DNA from: Nitrospirota bacterium
GTDB lineage: Bacteria; Nitrospirota; Thermodesulfovibrionia; UBA6902
Assembly: GCA_016207885.1 (NCBI GenBank)
Contig: JACQZE010000010.1
Location: forward strand, 35,760-99,759
DNA: 64,000 nt
Direction: 5' to 3'
The position numbers were made by a program, and so were the translations under genes. Positions 51,457-61,737 of this stretch are shown here, one piece after another (within the stretch, counting starts at the first letter, position 1; the number at the start of each line of letters is the position of its first letter). The notes under the pieces are model-generated. The model made no database searches. It was given only the letters and a program-made list of their open reading frames with translations, and was not told the origin of the DNA.

Positions 51457-53268
51457 ATGAAGTACTTTTCCTCCATAAACCTTTTAGCGCTGTTAACTCT
51501 TTTACTAATCAGCTGTGTTACGCCTAACAGTAATTATTCATCCGACATAAATGAGAGCCTGAAAAATTCACCGACTTCACAATCCGTCGTAAAGCTTCCT
51601 GTTAATAATGAAAGTGAGCCCCTAATGTTTTCACCTCCGGAAAGCAATACTGACATTACTCCTGAAAATACCACGTCCACATTAACAGAAAATATCGTAT
51701 CTCCCTTAGCGGAGGTGGAAGAGGAGAGCGGGCAGAACCTGCTTGACACGGCTCTTGATTTTTGCAATGCATCTCAGGAGTCCTGGGCAGACGGCAACTT
51801 TGAGGAAGCGATAGAGGCTTTGGATCAGGCATATAATATGGTGCTGAGTGTCGATACGGAAAATAACCCCACGCTTATTCAGCAGAAAGAAGACCTCAGG
51901 TTCATGATATCAAAGAGGATCCTTGAGATTTATGCTTCACGATATACCGCAGTTAATGGCGAACATGAGGCTATCCCTTTGATCCTGAACAAGTATGTTC
52001 AGAGGGAGATCGAGCTTTTCCAGGGGTATGAGCGGAACTTTTTTGTAGAATCTTACAAACGCTCCGGAAGGTATCGTGAGAAGATCGTTAAGGCATTAAA
52101 TGAAGCGGGCATGCCGGAAGAGCTTTCATGGCTGCCGCTTATTGAGAGCGGGTTTAAAGTGAGGGCGCTTTCAAGTGCCCGCGCTCTTGGTTTATGGCAG
52201 TTCATCCCTTCAACAGGTTATAAGTTCGGGCTGAAAAGAGATAACTGGATAGACGAGAGGATGGATCCTGAAAAATCCACTGCTGCTGCTATTGCTTACA
52301 TGACCGAGCTTCATAATATATTTGGTGACTGGACAACGGTTTTGGCCGCTTACAACTGTGGAGAGGGCAGGGTTCTCAGACTTATACGTGACCAGAGCAT
52401 AAATTACCTTGATAACTTCTGGGATCTTTATGAGAAGCTTCCTAATGAGACAGCGAGATATGTTCCGAGGTTTCTGGCCACGCTTCATATACTAAAGGAT
52501 CCGGAAAAATTCGGATTTACGCTTGAGGAACTGGATGAGCCTGTTGAGTACGAGACTGTGTCTGTTGAAAAGATATTGCAGCTTAAGACATTAGCTTCCG
52601 TATTAGATGTTCCATATGAGAAACTTGCTGATTTAAATCCGGAACTCCGTAATCAGGCGACTCCTTCCAAGCCATATTCATTAAAAGTCCCGCCTGGAAT
52701 GGAGAATATATTGCTCTCCAAGCTTGATACTATACCTATATGGTATCCGCCTGAGAAGGTCTATGTATATCATAAGGTGAAAAAAGGCGAGACATTATCA
52801 ATGATAGCGTCAAAATACAGCACGAGTGTGCAGAATATCGCCAGGGCTAATAATATAAAAGAGAAGCAGGTTATAAGGGTAGGGCAGAAGCTTAAGATAC
52901 CGAGTGGAAGCGAAATAATTGCCAGCAGCCCTGTGGCCGCACCATCTGTTGAGATGCCTTCAGATGGGATTTATCGCGTTAAAAAAGGGGATTCGTTATG
53001 GAAAATAGCCAGTAAATTCAATACTGATACAAGCACCCTCAAGCGCATAAATAATATGAAAACAACACAACTTGAGGTGGGCCAGGTCATTAAGGTGACA
53101 GGGTCACTTGCTGAGACAGCTTCTGATAGTAAGTATCGTGTTAAAAAAGGCGATTCATTATCGTTGATAGCGAAGAAGTTCAATACAAATACAAAGGCAC
53201 TGCTGCGTATCAATAATCTGCAAAACACCAGCCTTAAGGTCGGGCAGGTTCTTAAAGTAAGTCAATAA
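51457..53268 (+). CDS. mltD: MltD-type lytic transglycosylase with three LysM repeats
   Basis: A 603-aa lipoprotein. ATG at 51457 is chosen because it begins the lipoprotein signal (lipobox LISC near residue 18) and the promoter lies upstream of it. An SLT domain covers about 190-340, with the catalytic Glu in LPLIESGFK and AAYNCGEGRV. Three LysM modules follow near 445-490, 510-550 and 560-602, each with the KKG(E/D)(T/S)L pattern. They hold the enzyme on peptidoglycan. Confidence 0.93.
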   Translation: MKYFSSINLLALLTLLLISCVTPNSNYSSDINESLKNSPTSQSVVKLPVNNESEPLMFSPPESNTDITPENTTSTLTENIVSPLAEVEEESGQNLLDTALDFCNASQESWADGNFEEAIEALDQAYNMVLSVDTENNPTLIQQKEDLRFMISKRILEIYASRYTAVNGEHEAIPLILNKYVQREIELFQGYERNFFVESYKRSGRYREKIVKALNEAGMPEELSWLPLIESGFKVRALSSARALGLWQFIPSTGYKFGLKRDNWIDERMDPEKSTAAAIAYMTELHNIFGDWTTVLAAYNCGEGRVLRLIRDQSINYLDNFWDLYEKLPNETARYVPRFLATLHILKDPEKFGFTLEELDEPVEYETVSVEKILQLKTLASVLDVPYEKLADLNPELRNQATPSKPYSLKVPPGMENILLSKLDTIPIWYPPEKVYVYHKVKKGETLSMIASKYSTSVQNIARANNIKEKQVIRVGQKLKIPSGSEIIASSPVAAPSVEMPSDGIYRVKKGDSLWKIASKFNTDTSTLKRINNMKTTQLEVGQVIKVTGSLAETASDSKYRVKKGDSLSLIAKKFNTNTKALLRINNLQNTSLKVGQVLKVSQ

Positions 53269-53342
53269 ACAATAGGTCATTTTCAGTATGCCTTCTATTG
53301 AAGAATCCCTTCTTATTTTTAAGAATAAATGTGAAATAATTC

Positions 53343-53351
53343 TGTTACAAT
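53343..53351 (+). promoter_or_regulatory. Extended -10 element before the L,D-transpeptidase
   Basis: TGTTACAAT is an extended -10. The predicted start near 53358 coincides with the ATG at 53359, and no Shine-Dalgarno exists. Confidence 0.45.
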
Positions 53352-53358
53352 TATTCCA

Positions 53359-55044
53359 ATGAGAAAAAGTTTTTTTATAATAATATTTGCTGCTGTATTT
53401 GTTTTCCTTCTTACATCAGGCCACATTTTTTCATTAAATGCTGAACTGGTCAATCCATTGCCCGTTAATAAAATGGCAGAGCTTTTAAACAAGCGAATTA
53501 ATGCTGCCGGTTCACATGCAAAGATAATTGTTGGGGACGAGAAGTTACACACTTCAATAATCATCGCGCGTTTATATAAGGAAAGGGCTTTTCAGCCTGT
53601 ATGGGTTCAGGATCAAAATTTCCTCATTGCTGCCGCAAAACTGACTGATGCAATTAACGATGCATACCTGGAAGGATTAGCTCCTGGACATTATCATCTT
53701 GAGCAAATAAAGTCAGTTATGAAGAAGGTTCGCAAAGATATTGGCAATGAATCAGTTTCTGCCATTGAAACTCTTGTTGATCTTGATCTGCTGCTGACAG
53801 ATGCCTTTCTAATGCTCAGTTGTCAGTATTCTGCCGGTTGTGAGAATCCTGCAGCGATGGAGTCTAAGCGGGCCGCAACTATTGAAGAGACTAATATTCT
53901 GGCGGTATTAGAGAGCGTTTTCAGGGAAAAGCGGATAAAAGAGGCCTTAAATGGATTGCTCCCATCGGATGAGGGTTATGCCAGACTTAGGAAAGCGCTG
54001 TCTGAATACCGTGTAATTGCTGAAAAGGGCGGATGGCCAGAAGTGTCTTCGGGCCCTTTGCTTTCCAGTGGTAAAAGGGACAATCGTGTTATTGAGCTCA
54101 GAAATCGTCTTCTCATATCAGGAGATTATATTCCTGGCAACAATAGTGTTGAAGCGTTATTTGATGATGCGCTTAAAGATGCAGTCTTGAGGTTTCAGAA
54201 CAGGCATGGGCTTAATATGGACGGGGTAGTAGGCAAAAACACCCTCAATACTTTAAATATTTCAGCCGAATCACGAGTTAGGCAGATAGAGCTTAATCTG
54301 GAGCGTTTGCGGTGGAGCAGGAACAAGCCTTTTAATCGTTATGTAAGGGTTAATATCGCTGACTTCAGGCTTGATGTAATTGAAAAAGAGAGGAGCGTTA
54401 TGTCGATGAAGGTTGTTGTTGGGAAACCTTACTGGAACACTCCGGTTTTTGATGATTTAATGACCCATATTGTTTTTAACCCTTCATGGAACATACCAAT
54501 GAGCATTGCGATAAATGAGGTGCTGCCAAAGATCAAATCAGCAAAAGATTATCTAACGGCCCAGAATATAATTGTACTTAATGGGTTTGGGGATGACGCA
54601 CAGGAGATAGCTCCTGATTCCATTGACTGGTCAAGAGTGTCAGATGATAACTTTCAGTTTAATCTTCGACAGAAACCAGGGCCTTTGAACCCTCTTGGCC
54701 GTGTAAAATTCGTTTTCCCCAACAGGTTTAATGTTTACATGCACGATACACCTTTTAAACGCTATTTCAGTAATGAGGCACGTGGTTTCAGCCATGGCTG
54801 CATAAGGCTTGAAAGGCCTGTAGAGCTTGCTGAATATTTACTCAAGGACGATCAGGGGTGGCCGGCTGAAAAAATACAGGAAGCCATAAGTAATGGGAAA
54901 GAGAAGTATGTAAAACTTGCGGAACCAGTAGCTGTTAATATCATTTACCTGACAGCATGGGTTGATCAAGAGGGCCAGGTTCAGTTCAGAAATGACATAT
55001 ATGGGAGAGACAAGAAGCTTGATAACTACCTGAAAACTCAATAA
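53359..55044 (+). CDS. YcbB/LdtD-type L,D-transpeptidase
   Basis: A 561-aa periplasmic enzyme with a signal peptide (1-25). An N-terminal scaffold domain has YKERAFQPVWVQD and a DAYLEGLAPGHYHL segment. A peptidoglycan-binding domain lies near 255-305 (AVLRFQNRHGLNMDGVVGKNTL). The YkuD catalytic domain (about 320-500) has FNPSWNIP and the active-site Cys in FSHGCIRLE. YcbB in E. coli forms 3-3 cross-links under envelope stress. It follows mltD by 90 bases. Confidence 0.92.
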   Translation: MRKSFFIIIFAAVFVFLLTSGHIFSLNAELVNPLPVNKMAELLNKRINAAGSHAKIIVGDEKLHTSIIIARLYKERAFQPVWVQDQNFLIAAAKLTDAINDAYLEGLAPGHYHLEQIKSVMKKVRKDIGNESVSAIETLVDLDLLLTDAFLMLSCQYSAGCENPAAMESKRAATIEETNILAVLESVFREKRIKEALNGLLPSDEGYARLRKALSEYRVIAEKGGWPEVSSGPLLSSGKRDNRVIELRNRLLISGDYIPGNNSVEALFDDALKDAVLRFQNRHGLNMDGVVGKNTLNTLNISAESRVRQIELNLERLRWSRNKPFNRYVRVNIADFRLDVIEKERSVMSMKVVVGKPYWNTPVFDDLMTHIVFNPSWNIPMSIAINEVLPKIKSAKDYLTAQNIIVLNGFGDDAQEIAPDSIDWSRVSDDNFQFNLRQKPGPLNPLGRVKFVFPNRFNVYMHDTPFKRYFSNEARGFSHGCIRLERPVELAEYLLKDDQGWPAEKIQEAISNGKEKYVKLAEPVAVNIIYLTAWVDQEGQVQFRNDIYGRDKKLDNYLKTQ

Positions 55045-55179
55045 TAAGTTTGTTAATTTTTAAGACGTGGAAAGAATAACTTAATTAATGTATAATTTAA
55101 CTTTCTTTAAATCTAAATATGAAAGTGGGGATGTGGTTGTTTATTAGTATGATTATGGTGAGGAAGGAGTTGAGACTGT

Positions 55180-55377
55180 TTGGATATTAAAGTTCATGGA
55201 AGTGATATCGAAAAAGCGTTAAAGATCTTGAAACGCCAGCTACAGAAGGAAGGACTTTTCAGGGAGATCAAGAATAGAAAGTTTTATGAAAAGCCTTCGG
55301 AGAAGAAGAAGAGAAAGAGGATTGAAGCAAGAAAGAAGAGGATGAAGGCGTTAAAGATGAGGACTGAAACAAAGTAA
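55180..55377 (+). CDS. rpsU: Ribosomal protein bS21
   Basis: A 65-aa, very basic protein with the bS21 pattern: ALKILKRQLQKEGLFREIKNRKFYEKPSEKKKRK. The TTG start at 55180 has AAGGAG 10 bases upstream. A terminator follows at 55407. bS21 sits by the anti-Shine-Dalgarno end of 16S rRNA. Confidence 0.92.
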   Translation: MDIKVHGSDIEKALKILKRQLQKEGLFREIKNRKFYEKPSEKKKRKRIEARKKRMKALKMRTETK

Positions 55378-55406
55378 GAAATTAATTTTTCTATTTGGTT
55401 AATCGG

Positions 55407-55446
55407 AAAGGCTGGTTCTGCTGCAAAGCAGGATCAGCCTTTTTTG
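55407..55446 (+). terminator. Intrinsic terminator after rpsU
   Basis: GGCTGGTTCTGCT and AGCAGGATCAGCC form a long stem with two imperfections around the GCAA loop, followed by TTTTTT. Confidence 0.85.
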
Positions 55447-55507
55447 TATTAAGGCATAACTCAAGATATGGAGAAAACAGGAAAGGTATATATTGATTCA
55501 GTGAAGA

Positions 55508-55543
55508 CAAAAAACCCCTGCATTTAATGCAGGGGTTTTTTTA
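55508..55543. terminator. Bidirectional terminator between rpsU and csp
   Basis: A CCCCTGCA/TGCAGGGG stem (55515-55522, 55528-55535) is flanked by A runs on the left and T runs on the right, so it can end transcription from both sides. It serves the cold-shock gene on the minus strand. Confidence 0.88.
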
Positions 55544-55553
55544 AGTTTGTAAG

Positions 55554-55754
55554 TTAGATTTTTACAACATTAATAGCTTTAGGGCCCTTCTCGCCTTCCT
55601 CAATGTCAAAAGACACTCTCTGTCCCTCAGCCAGGGTTTTATAACCTTCACCCTGTATTGAGGTATGGTGAACAAATACATCACCGCCATCCTCACTTGT
55701 GATAAAGCCAAACCCCTTGGAATCATTAAACCATTTTACTGTTCCTTCAGCCAC
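55554..55754 (-). CDS. csp: Cold-shock domain protein (CspA family)
   Basis: A 66-aa single-stranded nucleic-acid-binding protein. RNP1 (SKGFGFIT) and RNP2 (DVFVHHT) motifs are intact, and the protein begins [19 protein letters not shown] lies upstream of the start. A leader of about 100 bases with an inverted repeat precedes it, as is common for cold-shock genes. Confidence 0.96.
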   Translation of the reverse strand: MAEGTVKWFNDSKGFGFITSEDGGDVFVHHTSIQGEGYKTLAEGQRVSFDIEEGEKGPKAINVVKI

Positions 55755-55795
55755 TTCTTTACCTCCTTTAAATAGATGTTACTGTTTGATTTAGC

Positions 55796-55852
55796 TTCTA
55801 AAGGCCTTGATCAGCATTAGTAAAGTATAAGTGATTACAAATGCCTTTAGAA
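55796..55852 (-). other. Inverted repeat in the csp 5' leader
   Basis: TTCTAAAGGC (55796-55805) and GCCTTTAGAA (55843-55852) are perfect 10-base inverted arms in the leader. The right arm falls at about +5 of the predicted transcript, so the 5' end would be locked into a long hairpin. Confidence 0.6.
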
Positions 55853-55862
55853 CTTTGGGAGT

Positions 55863-55892
55863 AACATAACATGTTTTAAGAAAATAAGTCAA
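55863..55892 (-). promoter_or_regulatory. csp promoter
   Basis: On the minus strand, TTGACT (55892-55887) and TATGTT (55868-55863) are 18 bases apart. The start near 55857 gives a leader of about 100 bases. Confidence 0.6.
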
Positions 55893-55933
55893 TTGATTTG
55901 TATTGTCCTGTGAAGCCCAAAAGATACTGATAC

Positions 55934-56944
55934 TTATTTATGAGAAAAACCCTTAACCATGTTCCTTCCGCTCTCTTTAGCATTGTACAGTGCTCTGTCT
56001 GCAATAGCTATCAGTTCTTCACACCTGATATCTCTGCCACCTCCGTCATAATATCCTACACCAATACTAACAGTAATATTTATTCCGTCAAAATCCGACC
56101 TTTCAATAGTGCTTCTAAGCCGCTCTCCTATCTCCATTCCGTACTGATATGAAGAATAAGGAAGTATAAGGGCAAACTCCTCACCCCCGTATCTGGCAGC
56201 TATATCCGTGACCCTGGTAATACTTCTAATTATCTCAGCAATTCTCTCAATAACCTTGCTGCCGACGGGATGGCCATATCTATCGTTTACCTTTTTGAAA
56301 AGGTCTATGTCCATCATTATTACGGATATCGGATAATCATATCTCAAGGAACGGGCTATTTCTTCTTTGAGCCTTAATTTAAAATATTTTTGATGATACA
56401 GCCCGGTATGGCCATCAGTAACTGCTTCCTGATACAGTGCGGCATTTTGAATTGCAATTGCGACCTGATTTGCAAAAGTCTGCAGTATCATTACATCATC
56501 AATATCGAAATTGCCATCTATTTTGTTGATCAGTTGAAGTACGCCGATAATCTTGTCTTTATCTCTGACAGGGACACAGACCATGCTCCGGGTCTTAAAT
56601 CCGCTAATCTCATCAATTCCATTGTAAAACCGCATGTCTGATGATACATCATGAATTAATACCGGTTCGCTGTGCTCTGCAACCCAGCCTGCAATCCCCA
56701 GGTGTTTTTTTAATCTTACCGAATTTATTTCGTCACACTTTTCACCTACAGCAACCTCAAAAAAGAGTTCTCCAGCATTATGATCAAGGAGTAAAAGGCT
56801 GCCGGCTTCCACTCCTAATAGTCTTATAGCAGACTCAATTGCCAATTTATTAACGACAGAAGAATCAAGCGATGAAGTCACAAGGGCGGTCATCTCAATT
56901 AATGTGTTAAGCTGCTTTAATCGCTTGTCTTCTAACTCGTTCAT
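55934..56944 (-). CDS. GAF-GGDEF diguanylate cyclase
   Basis: A 336-aa cytoplasmic protein. A GAF domain (about residues 20-165) has HLGIAGWVAEHSEPVLIHDV and RSMVCVPVRDKDKIIGVLQLINK. The GGDEF domain (about 170-330) has GGEEF with an RxxD inhibitory site (RVTD) five residues before it. It should make c-di-GMP in response to a small ligand. It is separate from the membrane cyclase at 35-37 kb. Confidence 0.92.
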   Translation of the reverse strand: MNELEDKRLKQLNTLIEMTALVTSSLDSSVVNKLAIESAIRLLGVEAGSLLLLDHNAGELFFEVAVGEKCDEINSVRLKKHLGIAGWVAEHSEPVLIHDVSSDMRFYNGIDEISGFKTRSMVCVPVRDKDKIIGVLQLINKIDGNFDIDDVMILQTFANQVAIAIQNAALYQEAVTDGHTGLYHQKYFKLRLKEEIARSLRYDYPISVIMMDIDLFKKVNDRYGHPVGSKVIERIAEIIRSITRVTDIAARYGGEEFALILPYSSYQYGMEIGERLRSTIERSDFDGINITVSIGVGYYDGGGRDIRCEELIAIADRALYNAKESGRNMVKGFSHK

Positions 56945-57074
56945 TTTATCAGCATGGATAATTGTTGGATGATAGTTGTCGTCGGCTAAAAAATAAAATG
57001 TAACGGATTAAATTTATTCTGGCATGGCGCAAATCCTGGAAGCATACAGATAAAACAAAAAAGCGGAAGAACTG

Positions 57075-57665
57075 TTACCAGTACCTGACACTGCCGATAT
57101 CGACATGAACAAAGTTTGATCGAGGGTAGTAGCCTACCCCGCCGGCCTTCAGTTTTGTTGCAATATTTCTTAAAGATTCAATGCTGCGGCCGGGAACCTT
57201 AATATCCACAGCCATTCCATAGATATGAAAACTGTTACTACCAACTCCTCTGCTTGTCTTTCTTAGCATCGCGTTTGTCTCGGGTGACCGGTATCCTGAC
57301 ATTACATGAAAAGGCTGTCTGGCTTTCATCTTTTTGTTAATGACATACAGGAGATCCAATAGTTTGGTATCAATATCTTTTATGCCGCCTGTACGATAAT
57401 CACGCAATATAAAATTTATCTCAGCAAGTGAATCAGGTATATATGCGTTGTCCTGCCAGTAAACGGTCTTAAGCTTCTCGTCAGTATGAATATTATAAAA
57501 ATAGAGAGATCTTTCAGGAACCTTCATTTCCTCAAGGGATGCCGTAACATATGAAGGGAAAAGAGTGGTAGCAACGGTAGCAGCTCCCAACGCAAGAAAA
57601 CTTCTGCGGCTTAGTCCATTATTTGTTTTGTCACATGATTTATCCGGTTTCATAGCAGATCCCAA
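57075..57665 (-). CDS. Tat-exported M15/DUF882-type peptidoglycan peptidase (MepK-like)
   Basis: A 196-aa protein with a twin-arginine signal (SRRSFLALGAATVATTLF). The peptidase domain has MSGYRSPETNAML, the zinc ligands in SFHIYGMAVDIKVPG, and FVHVDIG. E. coli MepK (YcbK) cleaves 3-3 cross-links made by L,D-transpeptidases. That would fit the three L,D-transpeptidases in this window. Confidence 0.88.
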   Translation of the reverse strand: MGSAMKPDKSCDKTNNGLSRRSFLALGAATVATTLFPSYVTASLEEMKVPERSLYFYNIHTDEKLKTVYWQDNAYIPDSLAEINFILRDYRTGGIKDIDTKLLDLLYVINKKMKARQPFHVMSGYRSPETNAMLRKTSRGVGSNSFHIYGMAVDIKVPGRSIESLRNIATKLKAGGVGYYPRSNFVHVDIGSVRYW

Positions 57666-57850
57666 GTTGGACTAACTTAATACTGTAATTTTTCAACAAT
57701 AATCACTTGAAATTATAGTATTACGATTTTAAAGAAAAATGATAGAAAATGCAACCAGAAAAATAAAAGCACAACGATTTATTAAATATGAAAATAAGGT
57801 AACTTATTATAATTAAAGAATAATTATAGGAATTTAGGTAATCGTGCACT

Positions 57851-58591
57851 TTAGCCGACATCCCCCAAGACAAACTGGATGATGCTTATTGCAGTTATGG
57901 GAGATGTTTCAGTGCGGAGTATCCTTGGGCCAAGGGATACTTCGGTAAATCCTTTAGCAACAGCGAGAGATGCCTCATATTTTGAGAACCCGCCTTCAGG
58001 CCCGACAAGTAGTATGATCTCTTTTATGTTGTGACAATTGTTCAATACTTGCTTAAGATTTCTTTCCTCGTACGATTCAGAGCAAAGCAGTTTTAGAAAT
58101 CCAGAGTCATTTGAAGCAGGGGGTTGGGTATCGGCGAATTTCTTAAAATCTATTGGTTCAATGATTTCAGGGACTATCTCTCTTCCTGACTGCTGGGAAG
58201 CGGAGAGGGCGATCTTTCTCCATCTTGAGACTTTATCGGTAGTTCTTACCTGAGACCGTTCAGTTATGAGAGGAACTATTTTGTTTACTCCGAGCTCTGT
58301 GGATTTTTGGATGATAAGATCCATCTTATCGCCTTTAGCGAGTCCCTGGATAAGCGTGATTGAGATTGGAGATTCCGATGAATAAAATTCTTCTTTGATA
58401 GGATTAACAGTTATTGCTTTTCTATGAACAGTTAATATCTTGCAGATATATCTCTTGCCGTGTCCGTCAAGGATCGTAACGGATTCACCGGGTTCAGCTC
58501 TTAATACAAGAGAGAGGTATCTTGCATTCTCCCCGGTTATGACGATCTCTTTTGAGGCAAGCTGTTCAGGCGGGAGAAATATACGGGCCAT
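57851..58591 (-). CDS. rsmE: 16S rRNA (uracil-N3)-methyltransferase RsmE
   Basis: A 246-aa SPOUT enzyme that methylates U1498 of 16S rRNA. It has the PUA-like start (ARIFLPPEQL), RSQVRTTDKVSRWRKIALSASQQSGR and the knot region LLVGPEGGFSKYE with LGPRILRTETS. It closes the hrcA-grpE-dnaK-dnaJ cluster, a known arrangement. Confidence 0.95.
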   Translation of the reverse strand: MARIFLPPEQLASKEIVITGENARYLSLVLRAEPGESVTILDGHGKRYICKILTVHRKAITVNPIKEEFYSSESPISITLIQGLAKGDKMDLIIQKSTELGVNKIVPLITERSQVRTTDKVSRWRKIALSASQQSGREIVPEIIEPIDFKKFADTQPPASNDSGFLKLLCSESYEERNLKQVLNNCHNIKEIILLVGPEGGFSKYEASLAVAKGFTEVSLGPRILRTETSPITAISIIQFVLGDVG

Positions 58592-58631
58592 GGTTAGTTA
58601 TTGATAGGTAAAATATTTCAATGATAGATAA

Positions 58632-59741
58632 TTATGATTTTGCCTGATGGTTGCTGAAGATATCTTTTACTTTGTCCATAAACTTTTTAGATATATCATC
58701 ACCGCTGATCTCTGCAAATTCTTTAAGGAGCTCTTTCTGCCGTTTGGTGATTTTTTTAGGAACATCTACAACCATGGTTATGTACTGGTCACCTTTGCCG
58801 TATCCGCCCAGCTTCGGGACACCCTTTCCCCTCAAATGAAAGATCTTGCCCGAAGGAGTTCCTGAAGGGATAGTTAAAGGCTCTTTACCGTCTATTGTAG
58901 GCACTTCTATTTCCGAACCAAACACAGCTTTGACAAATGATATTGGAACCTCACAGTGAAGATCGTTCCCTTTACGCTTAAAGAAAGGGTGGGGCTCCAC
59001 ATTAATAACTACATAAAGATCTCCGTTAGGGCCGCCATGAATCCCTGGTTCACCTTCTTCCGATACCCTGAGTCTTATCCCGGTATCCACCCCTGCCGGA
59101 ACTTTTAAGTTGATCGAACTCTTCTTTTTTATTTTGCCAATGCCTTTGCATTCAGCACATGGGTCAGTGATGATAGATCCTTCGCCCTTACATTGGCCGC
59201 AAGTCTTTGCCATTGTGAAAAATCCCTGCTGAATCCTTGTTTCCCCCGTGCCCTTACAGGTTGAACAAGTCTCAGGTTTTTTCCCAGGTTTAGAGCGTGA
59301 TCCGTTACATGACCGGCACGTCTCCCATCTCGGGAGATTCAGTTCTTTCTCAACACCGTATACGGCTTCATGCAGGGTTAAGTCAAGGTCATATCTGAGG
59401 TCATGCCCCTTTACAGGCCGAGTCCTTCCGCCTGCAGCGCTGCCAAAAAAGCTTCCGAATATATCTCCAAAGATATCTCCGAAATCAGATGCTCCGCTGA
59501 AACCGCCGAAACCGGCACCCATGCCTTCTGCTGAGCCGAACTGGTCATAATTAGCTCTCTTATTCTGATCGCTGAGGCATGAATAAGCCTCATTAATTTT
59601 TTTAAACTTTTCTGTGCTCTCATTGTCACCCGGGTTTCTGTCAGGATGGTATTTGAGCGCAAGTCTCCTGTAAGCTTTTTTTAATTCATCTGCAGATGCG
59701 CTTCTCTCAACCTCTAAAATACTGTAGTAGTCTTCGCTCAA
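58632..59741 (-). CDS. dnaJ: Chaperone DnaJ
   Basis: A 369-aa DnaK co-chaperone. The J domain has the HPD motif ([10 protein letters not shown]). A Gly/Phe-rich segment follows. The zinc domain has four CxxCxG repeats (CRSCNG, CSTCKG, CGQCKG, CAECKG) near 145-205, then the substrate-binding C terminus. It lies 12 bases from dnaK. Confidence 0.97.
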   Translation of the reverse strand: MSEDYYSILEVERSASADELKKAYRRLALKYHPDRNPGDNESTEKFKKINEAYSCLSDQNKRANYDQFGSAEGMGAGFGGFSGASDFGDIFGDIFGSFFGSAAGGRTRPVKGHDLRYDLDLTLHEAVYGVEKELNLPRWETCRSCNGSRSKPGKKPETCSTCKGTGETRIQQGFFTMAKTCGQCKGEGSIITDPCAECKGIGKIKKKSSINLKVPAGVDTGIRLRVSEEGEPGIHGGPNGDLYVVINVEPHPFFKRKGNDLHCEVPISFVKAVFGSEIEVPTIDGKEPLTIPSGTPSGKIFHLRGKGVPKLGGYGKGDQYITMVVDVPKKITKRQKELLKEFAEISGDDISKKFMDKVKDIFSNHQAKS

Positions 59742-59753
59742 TTGTTGCTTTCC

Positions 59754-61679
59754 TTATTTATCCTTGTCTGTTTCCTCAAATTCTGCATCAACAACATCAT
59801 CTTTTTGCCCTTGCCCTGAAGAAGCTTCCTGATGGTCTCCATGCTGGGCGCCTGCCTGCTCTGCTCCCGCAGAGGTTGTCTTGTATATCTCTTCAGCAAG
59901 TTTATGCGATGCCTTGGTCAGTTCCTCAACTGCTTCCTTCAGCTTGTCAGCGTTATCGGTAGTGTCTTTCAGTTTTTTGCATTTATCAATTGCATCATTG
60001 AGCTTTCTCTTCTCTTCTTCTGATATCTTGTCGCCATGTTCTTTAACTGACTTCTCTACCGAATATACGAGCGTGTCCGCCTCGTTCTTTGCCTCAGCGA
60101 GGGCGCGCCTCTTTTTATCCTCTTCAGCATGAGATTCTGCGTCAACAGTCATCTTCTTTATCTCTTCTTCAGATAATCCGCTTGTAGCCGTAATCCGGAT
60201 AGACTGTTCCTTGCCGGTTCCCTTGTCTTTTGCTGCTACGTGAAGGATTCCATTTGCATCTATATCAAAAGCTACCTCTATCTGAGGAATGCCTCTTGGG
60301 GCAGGCGGGATACCGGCAAGTTCAAAATTGCCGATAAGCTTATTGTCATTTGCCATCTCCCTTTCTCCCTGGCATATCTTTATCGAAACTGCAGGCTGGT
60401 TGTCTGCCGCGGTAGAGAAGACCTGGCTCTTCTTTGCAGGGATGGTTGTATTTTTCTCAATGAGTTTAGTAAAGACGCCTCCCAATGTCTCAATACCGAG
60501 TGAAAGCGGGGTTACATCAAGGAGCAGAACATCCTTTACGTCACCCTTAAGCACGCCTCCCTGAATAGCAGCTCCGGCAGCGACTACCTCATCAGGGTTT
60601 ACACCTTTTGAAGGCTCTTTTCCAAAGAAATCCTTGACTATCTGCTGAACTCTTGGAGTTCTGGTCTGCCCGCCTACAAGTATTACTTCATGAATGTCGC
60701 TTGGCTTAAGGCCGGCATCGGCAAGAGCGGTTTTACATGGCCCGATTGTTCTGTCGATAAGGTCGCCTACAAGCTGTTCAAGTTTGGCGCGTGACAGTTT
60801 TATTACAAGATGCTTTGGCCCGCTTGCATCAGCTGTGATGAAGGGCAGGTTTATTTCCGTCTCCATAGCTGTAGAAAGTTCGATCTTGGCTTTTTCGGCA
60901 TTTTCTTTAAGTCTCTGAAGAGCCATCTTATCATTATGAAGGTCGATACCTGAGTCTTTTTTAAACTCCTCTACAAGCCAGTCCATGATCTTCAGGTCAA
61001 AGTCATCACCGCCAAGGTAGGTATCACCGTTTGTGGATTTGACCTCAACAACACCTTCTCCGATCTCAAGGATAGAGACGTCAAACGTTCCGCCGCCGAG
61101 ATCATAGACTGCGATCGTCTCCTCTTTCTTTTTATCCATACCGTATGCAAGAGATGCTGCGGTCGGTTCATTTATTATCCTTAGGACGTTCAATCCTGCT
61201 ATCTTTCCTGCATCTTTTGTTGCCTGACGCTGGCTGTCGTCAAAGTAAGCAGGAACGGTTATGACCGCATCTGAGACTGTTTCGCCGAGATAATCTTCAG
61301 CAGCCTGCTTTAACTTCTGGAGTATCATCGCAGATATCTCAGGCGGAGAGTATGTTCTGCCGTGAGCCTCTACATGTGCGTCATTATTTGATGCCTTGAC
61401 TATCTTGTATGGAAGTTTTTTTATCGCCTGTTTTGATTCGTTCGAATCAAACTTTCTTCCCATAAGTCTCTTTATAGAGAATATGGTATTTTCAGGGTTT
61501 GTTATCGCCTGCCTTTTGGCTATCTGGCCTATCAGTCTCTCGCCTTTGTCTGTGAAGGCGACTATTGAAGGCGTTGTCCTGTTTCCTTCCTGGTTTGCTA
61601 TTATTGTTGGCTCACCGCCCTGCATAACTGCTACTGCCGAGTTGGTGGTTCCAAGGTCAATTCCTATTACTTTCCCCAT
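59754..61679 (-). CDS. dnaK: Chaperone DnaK (Hsp70)
   Basis: A 641-aa Hsp70. It begins [18 protein letters not shown]. The nucleotide-binding domain has [14 protein letters not shown] and [12 protein letters not shown]. The substrate-binding domain has [17 protein letters not shown]. The lid ends with the EFEETDKDK tail. Transcribed with grpE upstream and dnaJ downstream. Confidence 0.98.
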   Translation of the reverse strand: MGKVIGIDLGTTNSAVAVMQGGEPTIIANQEGNRTTPSIVAFTDKGERLIGQIAKRQAITNPENTIFSIKRLMGRKFDSNESKQAIKKLPYKIVKASNNDAHVEAHGRTYSPPEISAMILQKLKQAAEDYLGETVSDAVITVPAYFDDSQRQATKDAGKIAGLNVLRIINEPTAASLAYGMDKKKEETIAVYDLGGGTFDVSILEIGEGVVEVKSTNGDTYLGGDDFDLKIMDWLVEEFKKDSGIDLHNDKMALQRLKENAEKAKIELSTAMETEINLPFITADASGPKHLVIKLSRAKLEQLVGDLIDRTIGPCKTALADAGLKPSDIHEVILVGGQTRTPRVQQIVKDFFGKEPSKGVNPDEVVAAGAAIQGGVLKGDVKDVLLLDVTPLSLGIETLGGVFTKLIEKNTTIPAKKSQVFSTAADNQPAVSIKICQGEREMANDNKLIGNFELAGIPPAPRGIPQIEVAFDIDANGILHVAAKDKGTGKEQSIRITATSGLSEEEIKKMTVDAESHAEEDKKRRALAEAKNEADTLVYSVEKSVKEHGDKISEEEKRKLNDAIDKCKKLKDTTDNADKLKEAVEELTKASHKLAEEIYKTTSAGAEQAGAQHGDHQEASSGQGQKDDVVDAEFEETDKDK

Positions 61680-61737
61680 CTTTTTACTCCTCCTGTTTTT
61701 TTAATCTATTGTTTGATTATTTTTGTTTTGACTCAGT

